A stretch of DNA of 64,000 nucleotides from Acetomicrobium hydrogeniformans. Lineage in GTDB: Bacteria; Synergistota; Synergistia; Synergistales; JAFGMB01. Every line of letters starts with the position of its first letter. The stretch's first letter is position 1. The translations under genes were made by a program, and so were the position numbers. Below, piece after piece: positions 33,630 to 42,273 of this stretch. The stretch spans positions 1 to 64,000 of the forward strand of contig JAENYO010000003.1 in NCBI GenBank assembly GCA_016841745.1, written 5' to 3'. The notes under the pieces are model-generated. The model was not told where the DNA came from and ran no database searches. It saw nothing but the letters and a program-made list of their open reading frames with translations.

Positions 33630-35159
33630 CTATTCCACCAGCTCGATCTCACCTGGACGCCAGGTTCTGTTGATCCATGGTTCAAGCGGCCCGTAGGCGC
33701 GCAGGATGATAAACCAGCTCTTGCCTGGAATCGTCTGTATCCAATTGTTTTCCTGACCTTCAGGTGCTTTCGGGGCGAAGTAAATATTGAAAGAACTGTC
33801 ATCGTTTTTCTTCAATTCTGTTCCTAAACTGTTGATTCCAGCGTATCTTTGATCGGTCTGGAGCATGCAGCGGGTCTGGGTGTCATAGATGATCACCGAC
33901 CAGTTGTCCTTCACGGGAACATTGGGCGGCAGGTGCAGCTTGTATGTTTTGGCGCCGTCCAGAGTCTCGTGTCTGGAGTCCAGACCTGCAATAGCATATT
34001 GTGATCCTGCACCTGGTTTGGTGAGTGCCATGGCGGGTGTTACAGCGATGGCATTGTAATGCATCCACAGACGTGAATCGAACCGCCGGGCACCGTCCTT
34101 AAGAAAATAGGTATCATTATCAGCAAAGGCCATGACCCATTCGCTGCCGGTGTCCGGGTAGTAATAATGACCCGGATCGCGTGGAACGATCGTGTTGGCC
34201 CGGGCGTATGCATTGCCTATTGCAACCGCCTCGGTAAGGATCCGCCTCATGCGAGGATCGGGGTTGAACTGTTTGTCCTTTACAATCCCGATAGATGCGA
34301 TCTGGCCTCTTGTTTCAGGATCGAGAAAATCGAGAGGTTCCTCCTGGATCAAAGTGTTCAGGTCTTCGTAGAAGCTGAAGTCGTTGGGCGGAACTGTGTT
34401 GTACTCATCCCTGCCGGTCATGTTTATGAACACCATCTTTGGGGGATTATCCTGTTTTGCCAGCGGGTACACTTTCAGATTGTTCTTGATATTGTCGGCG
34501 GCGGCCTTTACGCTGTCTCTGACGTATCCGCGCATCATGTTCCATACGCCGTAAGTCTTTGACTTCACCACGTAATACCCGTCAGGAACGTCGCCTGTGT
34601 AACCCGGGGGAAGAACCAGGTATTTCCCGCCCTTGCCCTTGTCGGGGCCGGCCGCGCCCATGTCAGCAATGTAACGGAAGTACATGTCGTCCAGGATGCC
34701 CAGCACATCAGGAGGCAGTTTGATAACGGTGGGGCCGTCCTTTTTGAGATCGAGAAAACCCCAGGTGTAAAGGGAGGTGTTATTGCCGGTAAGCACCAGC
34801 GACTTGGAATCCATCAATTCTTCCCAGATGAGGATCTGGTTGTATTCCATTGCACCCATATCGCGTTGTCCCTTACGTAGATTGAACATGGAAACTGCCG
34901 GTATCATGTTGATGAACACCTCAACCGCCCTTGCGCGGTCTACATAATCATAAACTGTTTCGATAGTTTCCCTGGTGGGTACCCCATCAAAGAAATGGAA
35001 TGCTCCGACAGGTGTTTCCACCTTGTCATTAGTGGTAATCTGATGAGGTGTTGGCATGGTCATCTTCATTGTGGGCAACTCCGCATAGATGGTGGATGTC
35101 ATGCAGATGAGGATCAGCCCGGCCAATATAAGCGAGAATATTTTTCCCTTTTTCATCAT
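33630..35159 (-). CDS. DUF1254/DUF1214 secreted protein, type A copy 1
   Basis: 509 residues. Signal peptide (about 7-26), leader PTMKMTMPTPHQIT, DUF1254 (about 50-215, with YDYVDRARAVEVFINMIP and GPDKGKGGKYLVLPPGY) and C-terminal DUF1214 (about 390-505, WSVIIYDTQTRCMLQTDQ and WINRTWRPGEIELVE). The fold is a beta-sandwich protein family of unknown activity, widespread and often clustered. I cannot assign a substrate. Start ATG 35159 after AAAGGAG. First gene of the array as read left to right, last as transcribed. Confidence 0.88.
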   Translation of the reverse strand: MMKKGKIFSLILAGLILICMTSTIYAELPTMKMTMPTPHQITTNDKVETPVGAFHFFDGVPTRETIETVYDYVDRARAVEVFINMIPAVSMFNLRKGQRDMGAMEYNQILIWEELMDSKSLVLTGNNTSLYTWGFLDLKKDGPTVIKLPPDVLGILDDMYFRYIADMGAAGPDKGKGGKYLVLPPGYTGDVPDGYYVVKSKTYGVWNMMRGYVRDSVKAAADNIKNNLKVYPLAKQDNPPKMVFINMTGRDEYNTVPPNDFSFYEDLNTLIQEEPLDFLDPETRGQIASIGIVKDKQFNPDPRMRRILTEAVAIGNAYARANTIVPRDPGHYYYPDTGSEWVMAFADNDTYFLKDGARRFDSRLWMHYNAIAVTPAMALTKPGAGSQYAIAGLDSRHETLDGAKTYKLHLPPNVPVKDNWSVIIYDTQTRCMLQTDQRYAGINSLGTELKKNDDSSFNIYFAPKAPEGQENNWIQTIPGKSWFIILRAYGPLEPWINRTWRPGEIELVE

Positions 35160-35237
35160 TATCTCTCCTTTGTTCTCCAGATTTTTGCAAGCTGTGGCTT
35201 GCTTATCGAAGATCTGTTGCCTGCTTTTTTTGATTTT

Positions 35238-36782
35238 TTATTTCAGCAGTTCAAAGTCGTTCATCACCCAGGTCTTCTCGATGTAGCCCTCCAGTGGCCC
35301 GTAGAAACGGAAAACCACGAAGAAGCCCTTGTCGGGATCGGTCTTGATGAAGTTTTTCTCCTTGTCCTTGGGTGCTTTTGGGCCGAAATAGACATCCACC
35401 GAGCCGTCCGGGTTGGCATCCACCCCGCGTGTGCTGCTGATCGTGATGTTGCCGCCTGAATCCAGCAGGCTGCGGCTCATGGGATCGTAAGCCGTGACCG
35501 CCCAGAAACGTTTGACCGGCGGGTTGGGCGGAACGCGCAGCCGGTAGGTCTTGTCGCCCAGCAGGTAGGCGCCGTCCTTGTCCCGAAAACAGGTCAGGTA
35601 GGCAGTACCCACACCCGGAGTGGTGGAGAGCAGATTCGGTGAAACACAAATGGCCTGGTAGTGCCAGAGGGTCCGGGCATCAATATCACTGTGGCCGTTG
35701 ATCATGAACGCAGTATTGCGAATAAACATCTTTTCCCAGTGCCTGTTGGACCAGTAGTTGATCTCCGGGTCCCTTGAGGCGTAAACGATGGCACGAGACA
35801 TGGCTACCCCCTGTTTTGCAGCCTGGTCAAAGATGCCTTTCATCCGCACATCCGGATTGAAGGGCTTGCCCTTCTCGATGCCCAGTGTAGCCAAACGACC
35901 AAGCAGTTCCTTGTCAAAGAGCGATGTGGGCTCATACTGGATGATCTCGTTGAGCATTTCAAAGACAGAACCGTCTTCCAGCGGTAGTGTGTTGGCGCCG
36001 ATGCCGGATGTATTGGTGGCTGTGTGTTCCCGAGGCCTAGTGAACAAGGGATAAACCTTAAGACGATCCTTGAACCACTGAACGGCCTGCTCGCCGGTAC
36101 CGACCTCACCGAAGCCCCGCATCATGGCCCAGATCCGGTATCCGGGGGATTCCAATACAAAATATCCGTCCGGCACCTTGCCCTTGTACCCCGGGGGCAG
36201 GAACAGGTATTTGCCGCCCTTGCCCTTGTCGGGTCCGGTGGGTCCGAAGTCGGTGAGGTACTTGAAGATGGCGTCGTTGGCATTGCCGTACATGCCGGGC
36301 GGGATCTCCACCACCGTGGCTCCGTCCACCTTCAGGTCGAGGGTGGCGAAGGCGTAGACCGTGACGTCGTTGCCGGTCAGGTAGTTCTCGCTAGGCTTCA
36401 TGAAGTCTGCCATCACTCCAATGTCTGAAGGGGTCTTGAACCCGAAGTCCCGAACCTGCGACTTGACGATGCCGTAGAGCGAAAGGGCTGGAAAGAAGTC
36501 CATGTAGGTCTGGGTGGCGCGCTGCAGATCCATTTCGTCGTATATCTTCTGCACAGAGGCTTTATCCGGAAACGCGCCGCCTTTGAATTCCAGCGTACCG
36601 AAATTTGTTTGAATCTTGTCTGGTGCCGGTTTGAAGTCCTTTGCAGTCTGCTTCTGACCAGCGGTCTTAAACAGGTTTCTCGTTTCTGCTGAATTGTCGG
36701 CCTTCTGCGCCCACACGGGGGCCATCAGGCAAACGGCAATAAACAAGATTAGGATTGCTGTGGATAATTGTTTCATTTTCAT
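35238..36782 (-). CDS. DUF1254/DUF1214 secreted protein, type B copy 1
   Basis: 514 residues. Signal peptide (about 5-25), a linker containing FKPAPDKIQTNFGTLEF, DUF1254 with YDEMDLQRATQTYMDFFPAL and GPDKGKGGKYLFLPPGYKG, and DUF1214 ending YIEKTWVMNDFELLK. Together with the copy at 42274 it forms a subgroup (shared DLQRATQ and FKPAP) distinct from the YDY/YDF-type copies. The final motif (VMNDFELLK) departs from the TWRPGEIELV consensus. 78 bp separate it from the next gene downstream. Confidence 0.88.
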   Translation of the reverse strand: MKMKQLSTAILILFIAVCLMAPVWAQKADNSAETRNLFKTAGQKQTAKDFKPAPDKIQTNFGTLEFKGGAFPDKASVQKIYDEMDLQRATQTYMDFFPALSLYGIVKSQVRDFGFKTPSDIGVMADFMKPSENYLTGNDVTVYAFATLDLKVDGATVVEIPPGMYGNANDAIFKYLTDFGPTGPDKGKGGKYLFLPPGYKGKVPDGYFVLESPGYRIWAMMRGFGEVGTGEQAVQWFKDRLKVYPLFTRPREHTATNTSGIGANTLPLEDGSVFEMLNEIIQYEPTSLFDKELLGRLATLGIEKGKPFNPDVRMKGIFDQAAKQGVAMSRAIVYASRDPEINYWSNRHWEKMFIRNTAFMINGHSDIDARTLWHYQAICVSPNLLSTTPGVGTAYLTCFRDKDGAYLLGDKTYRLRVPPNPPVKRFWAVTAYDPMSRSLLDSGGNITISSTRGVDANPDGSVDVYFGPKAPKDKEKNFIKTDPDKGFFVVFRFYGPLEGYIEKTWVMNDFELLK

Positions 36783-36847
36783 TTTCTCCTTCTTCCGTTT
36801 GGTGGGATGAGCGCTAACCCCACCAACTTTTATTTGGTTCTGTTAAG

Positions 36848-38386
36848 CTATTTAACCAACTCGATCTCACCCGGCCGCCAGGTCTGGTCGATCCACGGCT
36901 GTTCGGGGCCATAGATGCGCAGGGCGATGAACCAGCTCTTGCCGGGGATGGTCTGGAGCCAGTTGCCTTCCTTGCCTTTGGGTGCTTTGGGCGCAAAGTA
37001 GATGTCCATGGAGCCATCCGCATTCTTCTTGATCCCTTTGTCCTGGCTGCCAAGCGTCGGGAACTGCTGGTCGGTCTGCAGTTGCGAGCGTGTCTGGGTG
37101 TCGTACATGGTGATTGCCCAGAAGTCTTTCGCAGGCGGGTTCGGCGGAATCCGGAGGCGATACGTCTTGGATCCATCCAGAACCTTGCCCTCGGAATCGA
37201 GCATTCCCATGGAATAGTCCGATCCTTTGCCGGCAACGGTCATGGCCATGGCGGGAGAAACGCAGATATAGCCGAAGTGGAAAAGGACGCGCGGATCGAG
37301 GCGATAGGCACCGTTGCGTGTGAAGGTGGTGTCCTTGTCGGCGTAGGCGGTAACCCAGGCATTGCTGTTCTTGAAGGTCAAATTGCCGGGGTCACGCGGG
37401 AAGTAGCTGATGGAGCGGGCGGCTCCGTTGCCGATGGCGGCAGCATCGGTCAGGATTTTCTTCATGCGGGTGTCAGGATTGAAGTCCTTACCCTTTTCGA
37501 TGCCGATGGCAGCCATCATTCCCCTTGCCTCCGGACCAAGATAGTCATCCGGCTCGGTCTGGATCAGAGCATGCAGTTTCTCAAACGCGCTGTAGTCATT
37601 GGGGACGATCACGTGCATGTCCTTGCCGGACACGTTGATGAACTCCGTCGCTGGCGGGTTTTGCACGGTCGACAGCGGGTAAACCTTCAGTGTGTTACGA
37701 ATGTTTTTTGACGCGGCCGGGATAGCCTTCTCGATCGGCAGGGTCTTATCGAGATAGCCGCGCATGAATACCCATACACCGCTGGTTTTGGAAGGGACTT
37801 CGAAGTAGCCTTTGGGAATTTCGTCTTTGTATCCGGGAGGCAAGACGAGGTACTTTCCGCCTTTGCCCTTGTCAGGGCCAGCGACGCCGAGGTCAACCAT
37901 GTACTTGAAAGCCATGTCATCAAGAATTCCAAGCATCCCCGGTGGCAGATCTATGACAGTTGGACCGTCTTTGAGGAGGTCAAGGAACCCGAGAGCGTAC
38001 ATCGTTGATGTATTGCCGGTCAGCAGGATGGTCTTGGAGTCCATCAGGTTGTCAAAGATGCATATCTTATTGCAGGTATCTGCGCCCATGGCGGCCTGTC
38101 CTTCGCGCAGGGCGTTCATGGACAGGGCGGGGATCGAGTTGAGAAAGACGTTCACGGCCCGCGACGTGTCTAGATAGTCGTAGATGGTCTCGGTGCTTTT
38201 CTCGCTGGGTACTCCATCGAAGTAGTGTAGCTCCCCGATTGAGGTCTCAACCTTGTCAGGTGCGGTATAGGTTTTCGGAATGTCGGTGGTCATCTTCATT
38301 TTGGGTGGAGTCGCCCATGCCCCTGCTGTAAGAGTTACAATAATTGAACAGGTTATGATGACCAGTTTAATTTTTTTCATATTCAT
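36848..38386 (-). CDS. DUF1254/DUF1214 secreted protein, type A copy 2
   Basis: 512 residues with a signal peptide (about 7-26), leader PPKMKMTTDIPKTYTAP, DUF1254 (YDYLDTSRAVNVFLNSIPAL, GPDKGKGGKYLVLPPGYKD) and DUF1214 (WAITMYDTQTRSQLQTDQQ, WIDQTWRPGEIELVK). Close to the copy at 33630. The leader is nearly the same as that fused to the HAD hydrolase at 39572. An AGGAGG-type site lies before the ATG at 38386. Confidence 0.88.
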   Translation of the reverse strand: MNMKKIKLVIITCSIIVTLTAGAWATPPKMKMTTDIPKTYTAPDKVETSIGELHYFDGVPSEKSTETIYDYLDTSRAVNVFLNSIPALSMNALREGQAAMGADTCNKICIFDNLMDSKTILLTGNTSTMYALGFLDLLKDGPTVIDLPPGMLGILDDMAFKYMVDLGVAGPDKGKGGKYLVLPPGYKDEIPKGYFEVPSKTSGVWVFMRGYLDKTLPIEKAIPAASKNIRNTLKVYPLSTVQNPPATEFINVSGKDMHVIVPNDYSAFEKLHALIQTEPDDYLGPEARGMMAAIGIEKGKDFNPDTRMKKILTDAAAIGNGAARSISYFPRDPGNLTFKNSNAWVTAYADKDTTFTRNGAYRLDPRVLFHFGYICVSPAMAMTVAGKGSDYSMGMLDSEGKVLDGSKTYRLRIPPNPPAKDFWAITMYDTQTRSQLQTDQQFPTLGSQDKGIKKNADGSMDIYFAPKAPKGKEGNWLQTIPGKSWFIALRIYGPEQPWIDQTWRPGEIELVK

Positions 38387-38468
38387 TATTTTCTTACCTC
38401 CTTAAAATCAGTAATAACAAACATTTTCAGGGTTCTTTGCTCCTCTTTGACCCGGATTGCAGTTATGA

Positions 38469-39437
38469 TCAATCAAGCCAGCTGTTTTTGCGGAAGAACA
38501 TGAGCATACCCCACCCGATAAGCAACATCAGTGATAGCGCCATAGGATAGCTGTAGGGGTATTTCAACTCAGGCATGACCGCAAAATTCATGCCCCATAT
38601 ACCGGCAAGAAGAGTGGCAGGGTTGAAGATAGCTCCAAGAATGGTAAGAGTGTTCAGTTTTTGGTTTGTTTTCTCCTGTCCGAGCATGTCAAAACTGGAG
38701 CGCAGGGCGTTTATGCGGCCATCCATCCAGCCCAGGGTTCCCTCCAATGACCTCAGATCTGCAAGTGTGCACTTGAGATAATCCCTTGATTCCGATGGTT
38801 TGAAAAAGGGCTTCTCGGTGCAAGCCAAAGTGTCTATATTGGGCAACTGATCGCTTACCATGATTCCCAGGGTCAGAAATTCTGTTCTGAGGTCAAGGAT
38901 GTCATCTCTCCTGATACTCTCAGGTTCACTGTCCATTCTTCCTTCCATGGTGATAACAGAATTTCTGAGGATGTTGTTCCGCTTGAGAAGATCCTGGGAA
39001 AGGTTGATGAGTATTGTGGATATCAGGCCTTCCACATTATCTTCGGGCAGCCATGCCTCGCTGATAAGCATTTTTGCAAGATTTTCAAGGCTTGGTATCC
39101 TTTTCTGACGAAAGGTAACAAGCAGTTTTTCCCTGATCAGAAAGGCAAGGTGATCCATTTCCTGGGGGGTCTGTTCCTCAGGAAGTACCGGTATAACAAG
39201 GAACAGATCTTCCCTGAGAGGGTAGAAACCTGAGTGGTTCCGGGCTTCCAGGCAAAGCCTTCTGGACAGTGCTGTCAATCCTAACGTATCCAACCATTCA
39301 TGGATACTTTCTTTCAGGGAAGCCTGAATATCTATCCAGACCCTTTGATTATCATTTCTGTAGACTTCAATTGCCCTTTCGGGATCAATGGCCTCGATCT
39401 GCATAGATCCTGTTATCAGGTAACTGCTAACTTGCAT
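38469..39437 (-). CDS. CorA-family divalent cation transporter
   Basis: 322 residues. A cytosolic alpha/beta domain and long helices are followed by two C-terminal membrane helices (about 265-282 and 296-315); the signature GMN (282-284, WGMNFAV) ends the first. CorA pentamers carry Mg2+ (or Zn2+/Co2+ in ZntB relatives). The loop between helices reads MPELKYPYSYP, with one acidic residue (Glu290) as in CorA. GGGAGG precedes ATG 39437. It sits inside the DUF1254 array and has no obvious link with it. Confidence 0.88.
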   Translation of the reverse strand: MQVSSYLITGSMQIEAIDPERAIEVYRNDNQRVWIDIQASLKESIHEWLDTLGLTALSRRLCLEARNHSGFYPLREDLFLVIPVLPEEQTPQEMDHLAFLIREKLLVTFRQKRIPSLENLAKMLISEAWLPEDNVEGLISTILINLSQDLLKRNNILRNSVITMEGRMDSEPESIRRDDILDLRTEFLTLGIMVSDQLPNIDTLACTEKPFFKPSESRDYLKCTLADLRSLEGTLGWMDGRINALRSSFDMLGQEKTNQKLNTLTILGAIFNPATLLAGIWGMNFAVMPELKYPYSYPMALSLMLLIGWGMLMFFRKNSWLD

Positions 39438-39470
39438 TTTAGATACCTCCCGTTTTTTTCGGTATCTTAT

Positions 39471-39533
39471 CTATTCCACCAGTTCAAAATCACCGGGTTT
39501 CCAGGTCTGGTCGATCCAGGGTTGTTCGCTGTT
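39471..39533 (-). pseudogene. C-terminal stub of a DUF1254/DUF1214 gene
   Basis: After the HAD stop (39572) the minus strand still encodes EQPWIDQTWKPGDFELVE followed by a TAG (39473-39471), the last 18 residues of a DUF1214 domain, without a start. A stretch of about 30 bases here matches the 3' end of the intact gene at 40694. So a DUF1254 gene once occupied this spot and its body is gone. Confidence 0.75.
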
Positions 39534-39571
39534 TGGAGTCGCCCTGAAATCTACTGCGCCTTGACGATGGT

Positions 39572-40618
39572 TCATTCTTCTTCTGTAGAAAAGACCACAG
39601 CCCAGTCCTTTTTCATGCTTACAACGATCCAGCCATTCTCTTTTGCGGCCTTCAACGACCCGCCATCCTCTTCTGCATAGGAATACTCACGAACGTCGTC
39701 ATCGTGATTGACGAGCAACTGCAGTGATGGCCCCTTCCTGCCTTGCGAGTACGCGCACATCGCGATGTCCCCATGGGAACGGACATTTCCCATTGCAATC
39801 AGCGGACGGCGACCAATATGGAGATCAATATTGACCGCTTTGACATTCGTATCGTTGAAGGAAGAAAGTTCTCCGGTTCGCGTCATGGACCACCCTTCTT
39901 CGCCCTCTGCGAACACCTTCTTTCCTGAACTGCCAATGACTTGCTCTGGTGGAATTCCATATAGGGGCTCGGAAATGGCGCGCATAAAATCAATTCCTCC
40001 TCCCGAACAAATGAAGGTCTTGAATCCGTGTGAGCGCAGGTACTCGAGCAGTTCGATCATGGGTTGATAGGTCAATTCTCCAAACCCTCTTCCAAACTTC
40101 GGATGTTTCGCGGCTGCCATGAACTCCCGAACCTCCGCACTGAATTCCTCGTCAGTCATTCCCGCATGAGTGGCACTGAACAGCTCCAGGCTTGCAGGCA
40201 TGCCTTCTGTTTTCAAATATGCTTTGTCGTTCTCGAGTGCAGCCTTGAAGGGCTGGCGCTCCTTGAGGGAAGGGTCATTCTCTACCATTTTCGTCAGACG
40301 GTATAGTATGAATGCGCCTTGGACGACTGGTTGTTCACACCAGAGCGTGCCGTCATTGTCAAAGGTGGCAATCCGTTCCGCAGACGCAACGTATTTTGGG
40401 CTACCTTTGGTTGTGACCGCGGTAACGAAACCCATGATTTTCTGTTTTGCTGAATGATCGTTCCACGACGGAAGTGGGCCTGCCTGGGCCGGAGCCGTAT
40501 AGGCGGAAGGAATCTCCGACGTCATTTTCATTGTTGGCGTTTGTGCTGAACTGATACTTGTCAAACTAGCCAGCATCATTAAGCCCAAGGCCAATGTTAA
40601 TAATTTGTTTCTTTTCAC
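39572..40618 (-). CDS. Secreted HAD-family hydrolase with a DUF1254-type leader
   Basis: 348 residues from GTG 40618 (SD GGAGGAGAAA). Residues 1-25 are a signal peptide, and 28-43 (PTMKMTSEIPSAYTAP) copy the start of the mature DUF1254 proteins (compare 36848). From about 50 on it is a haloacid-dehalogenase-type phosphatase: DNDGT with Asp87 and Asp89, the Ser/Thr motif in FICSGGGID, and a Lys and GDxx motif region at IAMGNVRSHGDIAM. The downstream stub (39471-39533) is a DUF1214 end. So a HAD domain appears to have replaced the middle of a DUF1254 gene while keeping its export leader. Confidence 0.82.
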   Translation of the reverse strand: MKRNKLLTLALGLMMLASLTSISSAQTPTMKMTSEIPSAYTAPAQAGPLPSWNDHSAKQKIMGFVTAVTTKGSPKYVASAERIATFDNDGTLWCEQPVVQGAFILYRLTKMVENDPSLKERQPFKAALENDKAYLKTEGMPASLELFSATHAGMTDEEFSAEVREFMAAAKHPKFGRGFGELTYQPMIELLEYLRSHGFKTFICSGGGIDFMRAISEPLYGIPPEQVIGSSGKKVFAEGEEGWSMTRTGELSSFNDTNVKAVNIDLHIGRRPLIAMGNVRSHGDIAMCAYSQGRKGPSLQLLVNHDDDVREYSYAEEDGGSLKAAKENGWIVVSMKKDWAVVFSTEEE

Positions 40619-40693
40619 TTTCTCCTCCTTAATTTATCCCTCATCGACTGCAACCTAGCAGACGGCGCGGGATGTATTGTTCTCTAACTTTCT

Positions 40694-42202
40694 CTACTTC
40701 ACCAGTTCAAAATCACCGGGTTTCCAGGTCTTATCAAACCAGGGTTGGAGCGGGCTGTATAACCTCAACAATACGTGGAATCCCTTGTTTGGCATGGTCT
40801 GCACCCAATTACCCTCTTTTCCCTTTGGTGGTTTAGACGCGAAATAAACCGTATATGAACCATCTGCATTGGCTTTAAGGTCTTTGGCCATACTGTCTAG
40901 ACCGCCGGTTTTTTGATCGGTTTCCAGAATAGAGCGGGTTTGAACGTCATAAACCATAAATGACCAAAAGGCTTTCGCCGGCACTGGAGCAGGAAGCGTC
41001 ACCGAATAGGTGTTGTTGCCACTCAGCATTTTACCGGTAGCATCGGTTGCTGCGATCTCATAAACAGAGCCGGAACCAGGTGTCGGGGAGACCATAAAGG
41101 GAGTGATGCCCGTTGCGAAGTAGTGAAATCCAATACGACGATCGAGCATCCGGGCGCCATTTTTATCCAGGAAAGCAGAACTCCCATCAGCCAGGGGTGA
41201 GAACCATTGGCGATCAGGGTAAAAGTATTCTGTTCTATCGCGGGGCTTAAACATGACTGCGCGCGAAGCTGCGTTTCCGATAGATGCGGCTTCATTCAAA
41301 ATTTTCTTAATTCTCGCGTCAGGAGTGAAGGGCTTGCCTTTACTGATTCCCAGCTCGGCAGCCAAACCCAGCATTGCAGGATCACCTGAATTAGCCGGTT
41401 CATACTGAATCACTTCATTGAGTTCATCGTAAATAGAGGCATCGCCTGCATGAATCGTGTTATATTTTTTGCCCGAAATATTGATATAGTCATTGGGTTC
41501 AGGATTTTTTGCTTGCGCCAGGGGATACAGTTTAAAGCCGGCTTTAAAGGCCGTAAGCGTATCTTTAAGTGACTCGCCCGGTTTTCCTACAGCCCTGAGG
41601 AACAACCAATGGCGGTACGTATTGGTGCGAAGGACAAAATATCCTTCAGGTATTTCCCCTTTGTAATCCTTTCCTACCAACAGGTATTTTCCGCCTTTGC
41701 CTTTATCAGCGCCGCCAAGACCGACATCTGCAACATATAAGAAAAAGGCATTATCAACGATCCCGATAACAGGGGTGCCCACCTCGAATACGACCGGACC
41801 ATCTTTAACATTCAGTTCAGCATGAATGTAAGGTGTTGTTGTGTTTGGCGTTAGCCATAACGATCTTGCGTCAAGCAACTCTTCAGTGATCGCAAGCGTC
41901 TTATTCGGTTTAACGCCGATGTCTCTATGCCCTTTTAGCAAGCCGTGCATGGAAGCCGTTGGAATACCGCTGGTAAAGAGCTGCACCGCCCTGGATGTAT
42001 CCAGAAAGTCGTAGCTCTTCTTAAGTGTTGCGTCTGTTGGGAATCCATCGACAAACTTCAGATCTCCCAGATACTTTGTCTTTACGGTATCTGGGGTGAT
42101 CAGTGACGCGGGCACGTCGGCCTTGTAGTTGGGATCAGCGGCAAAAGCCGATGTCGCGACAGTCAATGCCAGGCAGGTAGTTATAAACTTTTTCATTTCC
42201 AT
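40694..42202 (-). CDS. DUF1254/DUF1214 secreted protein, type A copy 3
   Basis: 502 residues. Signal peptide (about 5-21, cut near AFA), DUF1254 (YDFLDTSRAVQLFTSGIP, GADKGKGGKYLLVGKDYKG) and DUF1214 (WSFMVYDVQTRSILETDQK, WFDKTWKPGDFELVK). It is a variant of the A type: PPGY is replaced by KDYKG in the conserved loop. Its 3' end is the apparent source of, or twin to, the stub at 39471. SD GGGAG. Confidence 0.88.
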   Translation of the reverse strand: MEMKKFITTCLALTVATSAFAADPNYKADVPASLITPDTVKTKYLGDLKFVDGFPTDATLKKSYDFLDTSRAVQLFTSGIPTASMHGLLKGHRDIGVKPNKTLAITEELLDARSLWLTPNTTTPYIHAELNVKDGPVVFEVGTPVIGIVDNAFFLYVADVGLGGADKGKGGKYLLVGKDYKGEIPEGYFVLRTNTYRHWLFLRAVGKPGESLKDTLTAFKAGFKLYPLAQAKNPEPNDYINISGKKYNTIHAGDASIYDELNEVIQYEPANSGDPAMLGLAAELGISKGKPFTPDARIKKILNEAASIGNAASRAVMFKPRDRTEYFYPDRQWFSPLADGSSAFLDKNGARMLDRRIGFHYFATGITPFMVSPTPGSGSVYEIAATDATGKMLSGNNTYSVTLPAPVPAKAFWSFMVYDVQTRSILETDQKTGGLDSMAKDLKANADGSYTVYFASKPPKGKEGNWVQTMPNKGFHVLLRLYSPLQPWFDKTWKPGDFELVK

Positions 42203-42273
42203 CGATAAGTCTCCCCTTTCTTTTTGGCGAAGCGAGTTTTAACCCGCCTCGCCGCTTATTTTTCTTGAGCGAA

